64,000 nucleotides of DNA from Gambelia wislizenii (GCA_030847615.1 JAUMIR010000001.1:181679001-181743000); one strand, 5' to 3'; numbered from the stretch's first letter, positions 31,914-43,065 are shown. Numbers and translations: made by a program. Notes: generated from the letters alone by a model not told the origin.

Positions 31914-33068
31914 TTACCTGTCTTGTTCTTTTCTTAGTTTGTAGGCAAGCCATTTTTCTATCTTGTTTCCACTCTGAAAGTATCTTTGTTTTGCATATCT
32001 CATTTTTTTGTCTATATCCTCCATTATTTCTATTTTCATTTGATCTTGTATTATCTTTAATTCTTTTAACAATTTTTCATTTGATGGGTCATTTTTATAT
32101 TCTCTCTCCTTTTTTAATTCAGTCTCTTCTAACATTTGCATTTTCTCTCTCTTCCTTTTATTTTGTTCCCAGTTTATCTGCATTATAATTCCTCTTATGA
32201 CTGCCTTGTTTGCATCCCATATATTTTGAATTGAAGTCTCTCCTACTCGATTTTCTTTAAAGTAATTTTTTATCGATTCTCTTATTCTGTCTTGTATTTT
32301 TTCATCTCGCAACAATGATTCATTTAATCTCCAGGAATACTCTCTTTTTGTATCTTTTAGAGTCAATTTTATTGGATTATGATCAGATAGTGTCTTTGGT
32401 AAAATCTCCATATTCTCAAGATTTCTTGCAATGTTTTTTGAGACTAGAAACATATCTATGTGGGGGAAAGATTTATGCTGTTCTGAATAACAGGTGTATT
32501 CTTTCGCGTTTCCATATAGGTGTCTCCATACCTCGATAAGCAATAGGTTCTCCATGAAATTCATGAACGACTTTGGTAATTTCCCTTGATTCTCTTTTTT
32601 CTTGACACTTGGTCCAAAAGCTCTATCTTTTAGTGGGTCTAGGACTCCGTTCCAGTCCCCTAAGCATATCAAGCTCTCGTGATCTGTATTTAATACTATC
32701 TCCACAAGAGTTTTGTAAAATTTATCTTTATTTGTAAGTGGAGCATAAATCCCCATAATCAGGGTTCTTTTTCCTAGCAGGTTAACCTCTACTCCAATAT
32801 ATCTTCCATTTGAATTTTTTATGACTTCTCTTGCTGTCCATTTTCTGTTAACGTACATGACTATCCCTTTTTTCTTTTCTTTTGTGGAATTTATAAAATC
32901 CTGTCCTAATTTCCTGTTTCTCACCAATTTTTGGTCTTTGTCTCTTATATGAGTTTCCTGTAAACATATTACATAAGATTTCATTTTCTCTAGTCGATGA
33001 AATATCTGATTTCTTTTATGTGGGGAATTCATCTCCCTAACATTCCATGATGTAATTTTAATGTTCAT
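31914..33068 (-). pseudogene. L1 ORF2, endonuclease part
   Basis: The APE-type endonuclease nicks the genomic target to prime reverse transcription. The 384-codon frame starts MNIKITSWNVREMN and shows the domain in order: SWNV, ICLQETH (catalytic Glu), MGIYAP, LGDWNGVLDP, HIDMFLVSKN (usually RIDY) and LSDHNPIKL (catalytic Asp-His). The catalytic residues E, D/N and D-H that I can see are kept; the Arg before ID is His here. The start is the conventional ORF2 Met just after the inter-ORF spacer. The frame ends at a stop at 31914, and a frameshift before 31560 shifts the RT. Confidence 0.9.
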
Positions 33069-33149
33069 TTTTAATGATTTTATATATTTACTTTCAATCT
33101 TATAATTCGTATTTTCCTTTTTTAGCTAATATCTGCCTCTTCCTCCTGG

Positions 33150-34207
33150 GTTTCGCCTTCTTCTCCTTCTGTTTTCCCCAGCTCACTATCGCTCTCCTCA
33201 GCCTCTTCTTCCTCACTCTCTTCTAGGTCCATTTCCCCTTCTTCTCCAATTCCATTCAGACTTGTTACTTTTTCATCTTTGTTTCCTCTCATATTTTCAA
33301 TTTCCTCTTCTTGTACTTTTCTCCATTCTTTTAAGCTTTCTTTTGAGGTTTTAAGCCGCTATGTCTTTCCACTCATGTCTTTTTCTGTATCTTCAAATTC
33401 TTTTTTTGAATTTAGTTAGAAATTCCTTCGTTTTCTTAATTGTATTTCATCTATATTTCCTCTGATTATAGGTAAGCGATATCCCTTCAACCTTTTCCCA
33501 TCAATATTGCAGTCCCTTTCTTCGAAGTTTAGATGTGATAAATTGATAATCCTTCCTCTTCTTCAAAATCTGAGGGGGAACATCTTTATATATTGCTATT
33601 TCACAGTCATCTATCCTTAAATTTGTTTCAAAATTTTTCTGTAAAACCAAGTCTTTAATCTTTCCTCTAGTGGAGTATATCACGATGTCTCGAGGTAGCT
33701 TCCTCTATCTTGATATCTTTGAATTTATCCTAAAGATTTTGTCCAACCTCAAATTCAATTCTTTCTAAAGGGATTCCTATATAATCTGCCAATCCAGGTA
33801 GTATTCTCTCATATAGATCTTCTTGCTCCATTTCCGATAGTCCTCTTAATTTTAAACAATTCTCCCTTAATTTCAACTGCACTTCTAATTTTTTTCTAAT
33901 ATTTATTCCTGTTCTAGGTTCAAATTGTCTGTTGTTTTCTCTAATCTCTTTGTTCTAATTTGAAGCTCTTCCACTTTTTCGTTCAATTGTTCTACATCCA
34001 TTGTTATTTTATTTTTTCCCAAACTCATCGAGTTCCTTTTTTTACATTGTTTCTCATCTCTTTCATTTCTAATATCATCTCTTCTCTAAGTTTCTTGAAT
34101 TCCTGTAATAATGTTTGTTGAATTTCTGGCATTTCAGTTGAGTATCTTCTTGTTGTTGTCAGGGTTTGAATTTGCGTTTGTGTATGCTTCTTCGCTGGCA
34201 TTTCCAT
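33150..34207 (-). pseudogene. L1 ORF1, broken
   Basis: ORF1 encodes the RNA-binding chaperone that coats L1 RNA. The minus frame 34207-34025 starts MEMPAKKHTQTQIQ and continues into a Glu/Lys-rich helix (LLQEFKKLREEMILEMKEMR), the expected coiled-coil region. A second open piece, 33683-33501, contains VPPQILKKRKDYQFITSKLR, similar to the C-terminal domain of L1 ORF1 where ILKKRK..F..I...LR is conserved. Frameshifts and stops separate these parts. An acidic Glu-rich stretch near 33150-33260 (antisense) could be the ORF1 end or the inter-ORF region. Confidence 0.75.
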
Positions 34208-36155
34208 TGATTTTAAGTTTGTATTTACTTCGTTGTAATTGTTTATTGTTTATTTTTGTTCTCTTCTTTTATTATTAGGTTTATTTTTTAATTTCTTGTT
34301 TTTTTCCCTTTCTCTTTTTCTACTTCTTCCCCTTCTTCTTCTTCTCTCTCTCCCTTTTAAAAAAATTTAATTATATCTTCTCTCTTTTTTATAATTAAGT
34401 TGTTTCTTGTTGGTTGATATTATAATTTATTTTACTTATTATTCTATTCTAATATTTTTCTGTTTGTACTCCTATAAAGTATATATGTATATAATCATAT
34501 ACATCTATAGAGTATATGCAAATATATTTGTATCTGTGTATATTTATCTGTACATATATATAGATTTATATATATATATGTATGTATGTATGTATGTTCG
34601 TCTCTTCTTTTTGTATATTTGAAATTTTATAATTGAAATTTATGTATCTTTTTTATTGTTTATTGTTTTTGCAGTCTTATTATGAAATTGTAATATTTAT
34701 TACCCAATATTTTCCAAATTCCCAAGTGTTTACCCCTTATTCACTTATTGCCCCCTTTCCTTTCAAATACACCAAAAGATAGGGGGGAGGAAGAGGAGAG
34801 GGGAAGCAAACAAATTCAAATCACAAATTAGACTCTCCCTGTCATAGTAAATACACTGTGAAATGCCAAAAGCCAGGTCAAGTCAGGCAAGGAAGCGGGG
34901 CTAAATCAGGAAAAATCCACTATGGCACCCTTGTTACTACTAAAACTGAAACAGTTGCTTAATGTGCCAAAATTTGCAGCCTTGTGCACTATTTTAATTA
35001 AGTAAATAAATTAAACAAAGTAAACAACTCAAACAAGTTGGCTTTGAGCTATTCTTTCTGCTTCTCAAGTGAGTCCGTCCTTCCGCTTAATCTCCTTTCG
35101 ATTTCTCCTCTTCTTCTCCTTGCCTGGCCGTAAAGTTTGAGTTTTAATCTTACACCCTCCTTCATTACACCTGATTTGCTTCACCTTCGCCAACAATTCA
35201 GAACAGTTTGTTTCCTTCATTCATAAATCATTTGCACCTTCATATACAAGTCTCTTAATCTGCACCGTCTATTGTGACAAGACGTTTTCAGTTCCTAAAT
35301 TGTCCTGTAACTTACTCCACCCAATTCTCGGGACCTCAGTCACCAGCCTGTTTACTTCACACATCCACCTCTGCTTTTCAATTTTTTAATTAATTCTTTT
35401 CAACACTGTTCTCCATTCTCCATACTTCGTTTCTCCATCCTTCCTTCTCTGCTGAGTCTCTGTTCCGCACTCCGCACTCCTTTCTCTATGCTTTCTCCTC
35501 CCCGTGACTCCCATTGTTGCTTTTTCTAAAATGTTAACTCTCTTTTTGCTGGGTCTTTTCACTCCTTAAATTCCGCCTCCTTCCTTCCTTCCTTCCTTCC
35601 TTTCTTTCTTTCTTTAGTTCATTACTCCTTTACTCCTTACTCTGCTTTCTTCAACACTATTACTCTGTCCCTCTTCTCAGCTGCCGTGCCTTTCCGTCTT
35701 TCCATTTTACTTTCCCCTCTATCACACTATACTTTACTTTCCCTTCTGTTGCAAGTCTCTGCCTTCTGAATGTATAACTCTGTCGTGAAAGAGTTTGGAA
35801 GGTTCAAACTTACAGTGAGTTCTTATCTAGCTTCAACTCTTTTGATGTAAAAAGTCAGAAGGTTGCTTATCCCTCCCCAAGAAGGGGGGGGGGAATTCCG
35901 GCAGGGGCGTTGATGGCTCTGCTGCTCCCTCAGTGTTCTTGCCTTTCCTTTCTCACCCTTGAGCAAGAAAGAAAAAAACTTGTCGCTGGAAAAGGGAGTC
36001 CCATTTCGAGCCCACTCTGTCTCCTCTTTCACAGGAGGAAGATTTTCCTGACTGTCAAGCTGTTGCACGCTGCCAGGATATCTCCTGCTCAGTGAATGCA
36101 AGCGCTCTGCTGAGCCTCCTGCCTCCGCTTGCAACTTCGTCGCCGACCGGAAGTC
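34208..36155 (-). promoter_or_regulatory. L1 5' UTR / internal promoter region
   Basis: Lies upstream of ORF1 in the antisense direction and ends at the L1 5' terminus. The first 100 bp (36155-36050) are GC-richer, and the start ACTTCCGGTCGGCGACGA is promoter-like for a LINE. The remainder is very AT-rich, with TATATA/TATG tracts (34480-34600) and (TTCC)n(TTTC)n at 35579-35616. Promoter activity is inferred from position only. Confidence 0.6.
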
Positions 36156-36169
36156 CATGCTTTTCTTCT

Positions 36170-37010
36170 ATACAAGGCCCAAAGCCCTCTTTTCACCACC
36201 TCTCTCCTCCACTGCATCCTTTTGAAAGAGAAAGGGGAAAGATGTGGACAGTGTCTTCCTCGATCCTCTTTTGCTCCCTCCTCCACACACACACACACAC
36301 ACACACTCATGAAAGGTTGGAGAAAAACTGAAATTACCAATGCATCATAATCTGGATCTTAGAAACAAAGACAGTAATTACAGAGGTAAAAACCTTGATC
36401 AGCCAATATATTTCACCAGTCTGGATGAGCCCATATTTATTGGAGCATGAACTTTGGTGGATTACAATCTACCTCTCCAGATGTACTGATGGAGTACAGA
36501 ACTGTTCCAGAAGTTTACTTTGGCATACTATTACTATTTCAGGTTGACCTTTGACACATCAGAAAGTTAACCTCTGGATCTTGCTTAAGTCTTGCATATT
36601 GTCTCCATCCCCCAGGTGGCATCTGTAACAGAGTTCCTTGCCTCTGTGTTTAGTATGGGTTATGTTTGGCTTAACTCTATAAAGTCAGCTATTTTTGCCC
36701 CTTTCACATCTGATTAGGCTTGACATTTGCAGTAACATCACAAACATTACATAGGTAAGCAATCTGTCAAAGGTCAAATTGTTTCTGTTTACATCTCAAA
36801 ACTTCAGAGTCACCTTACATGGTTCACACATTTGTGTTTTATCAGTTTGATGACTATTTTATGGGCAGGAAAGCATGAGCAAGGTAGTAGCTCTCCTTTT
36901 CTATTTAACCATGTAGCCCTTTGAGGTGATTTATAGAAAAGCCAAGTGTGTGAAAGAGAATTTTCTACAGTGAAAACTTAAGCTTAAATCCCAACAGTAT
37001 GAACTATGGC
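36170..37010. other. Single-copy-like DNA with a (CA)n repeat
   Basis: (CA)n at 36284-36305. The rest shows no recognisable repeat or gene. Confidence 0.45.
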
Positions 37011-37080
37011 AAGGCTTCTTAAACTTTTTCTACTTATGACCCCTTTTTTCCCAAGAAATTTTTACATGACCTTGGGTATA
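37011..37080. mobile_element. Possible hAT terminus fragment
   Basis: CAAGGCTTCTTAAACTTTTT followed by CTACTTATGACCCCTTTTTT resembles a hAT-type end (AAACTTTTTACACTGCTGACCCC). Cut off by the LINE at 37081. Confidence 0.4.
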
Positions 37081-37790
37081 TATGTATCTCTCTCTCTCTC
37101 TGGCTTTTCTTCGCAAACGAAGATTCAGGAAGGACTCATCACACGCTTTCTGCAAGTGCGCTGATGACTAAAAAGGCCAATCTGAGATAAACAAGTCTGG
37201 TTGCAGAAAGCACAGCAGAAGGTCTCCTTGGGTGATGTTTCTGGGTTGTGATTCTATCTGTGTTGTCATTTCTCTTCAAGACTTGTTCAGCATGAGTTCT
37301 CAAATAAGGCTGTAGCATTGTGGAGAGTGAGTCTCTATGCCTCCTGATGTGAGGCCAGGGGGACCATTGTTGGTGATCAATTTGGCCGAGCCTAAGATGT
37401 TCTTTCAGGGACTCCTTGTATTGTTTTTTTTTTTTTGAAGAGCCCCTCTTATACTGACCCATGGCGAGTTCACCATAGATTACTATTTTGGGGAGGCGAT
37501 GGTCCTCCATCGTAGAAACGTGCCCTGCCCAGCGCAGCTGTGTTCTCAATATCATGACCTCAGTGCTGGTGATCCCTGCTTGCTCAAGGACAGCAACATT
37601 CATCACATAGTCAGTCCAGTATATATTTAGGATTGTGCGTATACAGCGCTGATGAAAGCGTTCGAGGAGTCGTAGGTGGTGGCGATAGGTGACCCATGTT
37701 TCAGATCCATAAAGGAGAATAGACAGTACAATGGCTCTATACACACTGATTTTTGTGCTTTGCCTCAGATGTTTACTGAGTGTTTACGGT
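37081..37790 (-). mobile_element. Non-LTR retrotransposon 3' end, antisense
   Basis: The minus frame 37744-37139 (201 codons) encodes the C-terminal part of a LINE RT: YRAIVLSILLYGSETWVTYR, HLRLLERFHQRCIRTIL, WTDYVMNVAVLEQAGITSTE, LRWAGHVSTMEDHRLPKIVI, YGELAMGQYKRG. The sequence upstream (RT core) is missing. The 3' end reads TTCGTTTGCGAAGAAAAGCC then (AG)n. That tail is shared with the 478-bp element at 40425-40902. This layout (short thumb then LPK..LYGEL) is known in several RTE/R4-like LINE groups; I do not assign the clade. Confidence 0.82.
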
Positions 37791-37850
37791 GAACTCGCCA
37801 CAGGTCAGCATAAGAGGGGTGCTCCAAAAAAAAAAAAAAAAAGCGATGCT
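37776..37850 (+). mobile_element. Inverted scrap of the same LINE
   Basis: TACGGTGAACTCGCCACAGG followed by TCAGCATAAGAGGGGTGCTC and an A run repeats, in opposite orientation, the YGELA.GQ.KRG..KKKK segment at about 37420-37485. It directly abuts the antisense copy. Confidence 0.65.
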
Positions 37851-37994
37851 GCTCAAAAGGGTCTAACTAGTTGGGTGCTTGTTACTTCTTTTATTTGTAT
37901 TTTTCTGGTTTTTTTTTTCCATTTTAACTTTAATTAATTTTAACTTTTGAAATTTTATTCTGAATTAAGATATGTTTTTAGTCTTCATTTTACT

Positions 37995-38231
37995 GTTGTA
38001 TTCTGTGCCTTCAAGTCATTTCAGACTTATGGTGACTCTAAGGCAAGCCTATCATGGGTTTTTCTTTGCAGAATCTGTTCAGAGGGGGTTTGCCTTTGTC
38101 TTCTTCTGAGGCTTAGAGAGCATGACTTGCCCAAGATCACCCAGTAGGTTTCTATGGCCAACCACGGATTCAAACCCTGGTCTCCCAGTGTCCCAAGTCC
38201 TGCACTCAAACCACTACACCACGCTGGCTTG
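37995..38231 (-). mobile_element. Sauria-type SINE, full length, antisense
   Basis: From right to left it holds the tRNA-like head (AAGCCAGCGTGGTGTAGTGG), B-box-like GGTTTGAATCC, the ACTGGGTGATCTTGGGCAAG body, a CTCTGAACAGATTCTGCAAA middle, and the Bov-B-like tail CACCATAAGTCTGAAATGAC, TTGAAGGCACAGAA. It is the most complete copy in the window. Confidence 0.93.
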
Positions 38232-38321
38232 TCATCAATTTACCACCAGACAAAAAATGTAGTCTTGTGTGACTTTTCATAATCTAACTTTGGATTTGGT
38301 ATTTTGGTATTTTCTCTTTGG

Positions 38322-38906
38322 ATGTGATTCTAGGCGGCATCAATAGGAGTATAGTGTCTAGATCAAGGGAAGTAATAGTGCCACTCTATTCTGCTATGGT
38401 AAGACCTTACCTGGAATAGTGTGTCCTGTTCTGGGCACCGCAATTTTAAGAAGGATATTGAGAAGCTGGAACATGTCCAGAGGAGAGCGACGAAAATGGT
38501 GGGAGGTCTGGAAGCCATGAGGAGTGTCTTAGGGAGTTGGGCATATTTAGCCTGGGGAAGAGGAGATTAAGAGGGGACATGATAGCCATGTTTAAATATT
38601 TGAAGGGTTGTCATACTGAGGATGGAGCAAGTTTATTTTCTGCAGTGCCAGAGATTAGGACACGGAGCGATGGACTCAAACTACAGGAAAAGAGATTCCA
38701 TCTAAACATTAGGAAGAATGTCCTGACAGTAAAAGCTGTTTGGCAGAGGAATACATTGCCTCTGAGTGTGGTGGAGTCTCCTTCTTTGGAGGTTTTTAAA
38801 CAGAGGCCATCTGTTGGGAATGCTTTGATTGTTTATTCCTGCATGGCAGGGGGTTGGACTTGATGGCCCTTGTGGTCTCTTCCAAATCTATGATTCTATG
38901 ATTCCA
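38322..38906 (+). mobile_element. CR1 LINE 3' end
   Basis: Begins in GATGTGATTCTAGGCGGCAT (ILGGINRSIVSRSREVIV of CR1) and runs to the terminal ATGATTCTATGATTCC. The frame 38537-38863 encodes GIFSLGKRRLRGDMIAMF and FKLQEKRFHLNIRKNVLTVK. Small deletions (about 38515, 38800) break the frame relative to 55890-56727. Confidence 0.92.
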
Positions 38907-39519
38907 ATTTGGTGCAATCCAGCCAACCCCTTGGCTTGCAACCCAACATCCAGAAATGAATCAAGCAGCTGTTTCTGTTCACAACTGTGCTGGTTGAAAA
39001 TGCTTTGCCTGAATGATGGCCATGTGTCAAGCAATAGTAAAAGACACAAGAGCTGAACCAGGAAAGTTCTTGAAACCAAGAGAGCAACATCTTCTGAGGC
39101 TGAAGAGGCATTTTGTAAGTCATGACCAGATCCTCAAAAAGTGATCTTTATGACTAAAATTCCCAAAATATCCCAACCAGCATGGATACCTCTGGGAGCT
39201 GCAGTCAAATAACTATAATGTTACCAAACTCTGCCCATAGCTTATTCTTCTCTCCCTCCAAGTTATTTAAGGTGTCCTCGAGAAGCTAGAAAATGGGTGC
39301 GGTGGGAAAAGATGTCACAAAGAAGAAGAGATGTGGATTTCCTAACAGGGGTCTCCTATATTTTGCTAAGGTTTGACAGCAAGGCAGGTCAGGAAAAAAA
39401 CACACACACAGGCATGTCTTTTCTTTCTCTCTTTTTAAATACACTTGTTCTTTCTTGTACCGCTGATGCTGGCCATTTCTATTTGTTTTGTCTTCCTGCT
39501 GATTTCAGACTGGGAGATC
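38907..39519. other. No gene; faint MITE trace
   Basis: AAAATTCCCAAAATATCCCA followed by CCTCTGGGAGCTGCAGTCAA near 39160-39215 hints at a worn MITE core. Otherwise nothing recognised. Confidence 0.4.
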
Positions 39520-39950
39520 CAGGTGTTAGTATGCCCTACTACCCCCACCCACTATATCTCATAATTGGAAATAGTGGACACTTTTCAGGGTCTGGTTTGC
39601 TGGAGCAAACCAAAGGTCAGTTGGAAGTCACAATGACCTGGGATGTATCTTAGAAATATAATGGCAAGAAAGCCCATATTAGGATTGTGTAGAAACCCCC
39701 TTAGTGAACACAGTCATTAAGGAGGTATGTGCTAATCCTTTCTTCCAGCCCTGGGTACCTCAGCAAAGAGACATTCACTCAAACAATTAAGTGACCATTC
39801 CCAAATCTATTCATATGGAAATCTTTTCTTTACCCTCTCCTGTCCAACCTTGCAAGGTTGTTGTAAGCCCATCAATTCTTATCTCCTAGCCATTAGCACA
39901 ATCATTTGAGTTTTGGTTTCCTTTGTCTATCCCATGGGAAAGCCATCCAA

Positions 39951-41114
39951 CTGGATATGAATGAACATTGTCCTTGGTTCAATTTAAGCTCTAGTGAATA
40001 TGAAACTCTTAATAAGCTGGCTTCCCAAAAGGAACTCATTATAAAACCTGCAGACAAGGGGTGTGTGATTGTCATCCAAAACAAGAAAGATTATGAATTA
40101 GAAATATACAGACAACTAAATGATAAGAAAAGTTATTGTATATTACCCAGAGACCCCACTGATTCCATCAGAAATATCATTATTGTCATTGTTCAGGAGG
40201 GTGTAGTACTCGGTTATATTGATCAGTCAATTGGGGATTATTTACTTATTGAGAATCCAAGAGTACCCATTTTTTACACCCTTCCAAAAATCCATAAACC
40301 AGGACACCCTCCCAAGGGCAGTGATTGTGTCAGGATTGGGCTCTCTATTAGAACCCTTAGCAAAATATGTTGATTTTTTTTTTATCACCAGCTGTGGCAT
40401 TAATTGAATCGTACATCAAAGATAGCTCAATAGCATGAAGTTTTGAGCTATGCTGGTGGTAGCATAATAGCCACTGGTAGGGCCTCCCATGCCAGACAGG
40501 TCAAAACTGAAGGGTCTGAAAAAGAGCATCAAAGGGCAGGATGGGCTCTCTAGCCTTATGGCAACCATCCTAGGAGAAGGAAAACTCTAATTCCAAACCC
40601 AGGCAGATGGTGCCCATTCAACCCTGTAAGGTCAACCATCTAAGAGAAGGAAACTCTAATCAAACCTACGACCTGAGGACCTTGTTGCTACCATCCATGC
40701 TTGCAAGGCCACAGCAGATGAACCTTTGGTTAAAAGGGTGAGGCCAGCTCTGTGCACGCTGTGCTCCACCAGAAAAATCCATTGCACAGGCTCAAAGGAT
40801 AAATCCAATCTCAGATTGTCCTTTTCAGTCATCAGCGTGCTTGCAGAAAGCGGGGGATGAGTCCTTCCTGCATCTTCGTTTGCGAAGAAAAGCCAGAGAG
40901 AGACATCAAAGATACAAGACATTTCATTCAGAAGGTAGAGAGCATTTGTATACAAAGGAGTACATGTCTGGTTACAATGGATGTTAATTCCCTTTACATA
41001 TCCATACCGCTCACTGAACCCAGGGCAGTGGCTGAAAAAATCCTTTTTGAACAGAACATCACCCACATCAAATAAGCATTTCTGGACATACTTTGGAATT
41101 TTCATCCCACATGT
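39951..41114 (+). mobile_element. Second Penelope-like element fragment, nested in LTR copy 1
   Basis: The plus frame 39906-40373 contains ELIIKPADKGCVIVIQNKKD and FYTLPKIHKPGHPPKG, standard in the RT of Penelope-like elements. After a 478-bp insertion (40425-40902) the coding sequence continues with IKDTRHFIQKVESI and TMDVNSLYISIPL. The part after this, including the YVDD box and GIY-YIG domain, is missing. A stop and a shift occur near 40370 (AKICxFFF region). It differs clearly from the 9.2-12.6 kb element, so it is a separate subfamily. Confidence 0.85.
40425..40902 (+). mobile_element. 478-bp SINE-like element with 12-bp target-site duplication
   Basis: ACATCAAAGATA occurs at 40413-40424 and 40903-40914. 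The insert starts GCTCAATAGCATGAAG and ends TTCGTTTGCGAAGAAAAGCC followed by (AG)n. Its last 95 bp or so match the 3' end of the LINE at 37081-37200 (CAGTCATCAGCGTGCTTGCA, GAGTCCTTCCTGCATC). The first 380 bp do not resemble that LINE's coding region. It therefore looks like a SINE, or a LINE deletion product, moved by that LINE. I found no clear A/B box pair. Confidence 0.8.
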
Positions 41115-41601
41115 TCATCTAGGCTTTGTCATAACCAGAAGACCCCTTCAGGATACAAAGCAGGGTATGAATATTAGTCCCCCAACAATAGTAAAGTATG
41201 CCATGGTGGATAAACCTGGCCACTTTCTTCCTCGGCACGCCCTGGATCAGAACCTCCTGTGCCACCCTTAACACCTGTCTGAGTATCTTTGCTGCATGTC
41301 AAGACTAGTAAGTATTGCCCTATCTTTCTCTCTATCTAATCTTTTTGTCTTACTGTGCTATATCCCTGTGTGGTTCTGAAACTTGTGTGTTGTGTGTGAA
41401 TTTACTTTGTGTTATTGCAATAAAATACATTATTTCAATTCGCTGGAGTGCTCTCTACATTTAGTACTGGTGAAAAGATCCCTGAATTTACCCTCCTCTT
41501 GCAGGCTTCCGTTTGAGCTAATAATTTCCCAGATAATAACAAGAAATTTTAGCATCATGGGTGGTGCTCTAAAGTACCCCCACCTCTTAGGGTAACACAG
41601 G

Positions 41602-42203
41602 CATACCTCCATTAACAAAGCGTCTGAGAAAGAAGCTCCTCTTTACAAAGTCTTCTTAATGACTGCCCAGCCCCCACTTTTCCTCCTCATCCTCTCTGTT
41701 ACTGAAATTTTTAAAGTCACCAACAGCATTGAGAGGATGGTGAAGGAGGGCTGGAGAAAAATAGATTTTTGGAGTTAGGTTGTGGCAGATGTCTGCAGTA
41801 AACAGTGTAAGAAGGCTTGAAGTGGGAAAGAATGGAATTCTACTCTATCTGATCCTACTATAGCTGTGTGTAAACAGCAGCTGCCTCTGGAAACCCTTAC
41901 TGAGCAAGTGCAAACAGCAAAACAGAGAAAAGGGGAGAACAGATAAACCTGTCTCACCAGCTATCTCCAGCATGTTTTTAAAAAAGAAGAGGCATAGATC
42001 TATAAATTCATCTACCAAACTGGAAATCATAAGAAAAGTGGAGGCTGGTGAAAGAAAAATTCATCCCTGGATACATTTTGGAAGAAGCTTTCAAATGGTC
42101 TCTGGAAGGCTGGAAATGTTTTTTTGTTACACTTCCAATGCTTACTTGACCTGATTGTTTCATTTCACATGCGCACATTGGAATTTATCCGACGCAGCAA
42201 AAA
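41602..42203. other. No feature seen
   Basis: No recognisable repeat or gene. Confidence 0.45.
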
Positions 42204-42435
42204 CCACATCAGAAGAACACTACAAGTACAAAAGTACCAAACGTTGTCCTTCAGCCATTCTGGAGGTGTAGTGTGGGCATGAATAACACATCCCTTTTTA
42301 TTGATGGCTTAGCCCATCAATAAAAAAAGGGACTCTTTATTCATGCCCTCACTAGGTCCCTGGAGTGGCTGAAGGATGTGGGTGTCTGGTAATGTCGCCC
42401 CTTCTGTTCTTGTAGCCTTTCTGTTCTGATGTGGC
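42204..42435. mobile_element. Foldback MITE
   Basis: CCACATCAGAAGAACACTAC (42204) pairs with a GTTCTGATGTGG word ending at about 42434. Arms of about 110 bp pair through CCTTCAGCCATTCTGG and GGGCATGAATAA, around the centre TTATTGATGGCTTAGCCCAT. Same central words as 3318-3545. Confidence 0.75.
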
Positions 42436-43061
42436 TGAGGACACAGTTTTGTGCTGTGTTTCCTCATATCTCATAAAGCCCATTGTTAGTTTGGAATAAA
42501 AATGTTGGCTGAAACACATGAAACTACTGTACTCACCTTTTTTGTGGTGTAGGCATTATCCCTCTGGTACCCCTTTTTGCCTCTAGTACCAAATTTTCTG
42601 TTAAAGAATAGTGTTCAGGAAAACAGCAATTTTGTTAACTGAAGTTTACCTGTATAAGTGTTCTTCTACTATATGTCTTGTAACATCTGTGCATTCCACT
42701 CAAAAGGCATGACATTTTCATGTATTCCAATTACAACTCTAAGGTATGGGGAGAGCAATCCTACCACCCTGAGCAAGGGAGAAAGCTTGGTGCAGCCTTC
42801 ACTATAACCCAAATCTTGCTGTGTTTTATGTTGGCAATACATAAAGTGAAGAAAAGGGGTAATAAAGGGTGGCATTATAGTAATTTAATTAATTAATCAA
42901 TTCATTAATGTTTAATTCATAGTAATCTTGCATCATCTTCTTTGTGTGTGTGGTCCAAATGGGGAGGAAAATATGTACTCTCACAGTGATCTGCCATTAG
43001 AGCACCAATGATAGACCACACTAGGAGGTTTCTGCCTCTCCAAAATGGGGAGGCTTGTGAG
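42436..43061. other. No feature seen
   Basis: No recognisable repeat or gene; a short ATTAATTAATCA run lies near 42888. Confidence 0.45.
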
Positions 43062-43065
43062 GATA

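Larger units (their letters stand above)
28558..36155 (-). mobile_element. Full-length L1 LINE, antisense, with 14-bp target-site duplication
   Basis: CATGCTTTTCTTCT occurs exactly at 28544-28557 and at 36156-36169. Between them lies a complete L1 in antisense: 5' start GGACTTCCGGTCGGCGACGA at 36155, a 5' UTR of about 1.9 kb, a broken ORF1 (about 34207-33150), a broken ORF2 (33068-29397), a 3' UTR and a short A tail (T run 28557-28564). The span is 7.6 kb, or about 7.24 kb without the nested MITE at 28623-28976. The exact duplication means a single, complete target-primed insertion. Confidence 0.93.
39524..41597 (+). mobile_element. Solo LTR copy 1 (about 910 bp), interrupted
   Basis: Begins TGTTAGTATGCCCTACTACC and ends CTTAGGGTAACA, so termini are TGTTA..TAACA. 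CAGG flanks both sides (39520-39523 and 41598-41601). AATAAA lies at 41419-41424, about 175 bp before the 3' end. Two other copies are at 43066-43983 and 60434-62376, both in the opposite orientation. A Penelope-like fragment is inserted at about 39951-41114. No internal retroviral or gypsy coding region is adjacent. Confidence 0.8.

Noticed and set aside
31437..32188. Plus-strand hydrophobic frames resembling membrane proteins
   Set aside because: They are the T-rich complement of A-rich L1 ORF2.
40656..41105. 149-codon antisense frame
   Set aside because: It is the reverse strand of a Penelope-like RT fragment and its SINE-like insert.
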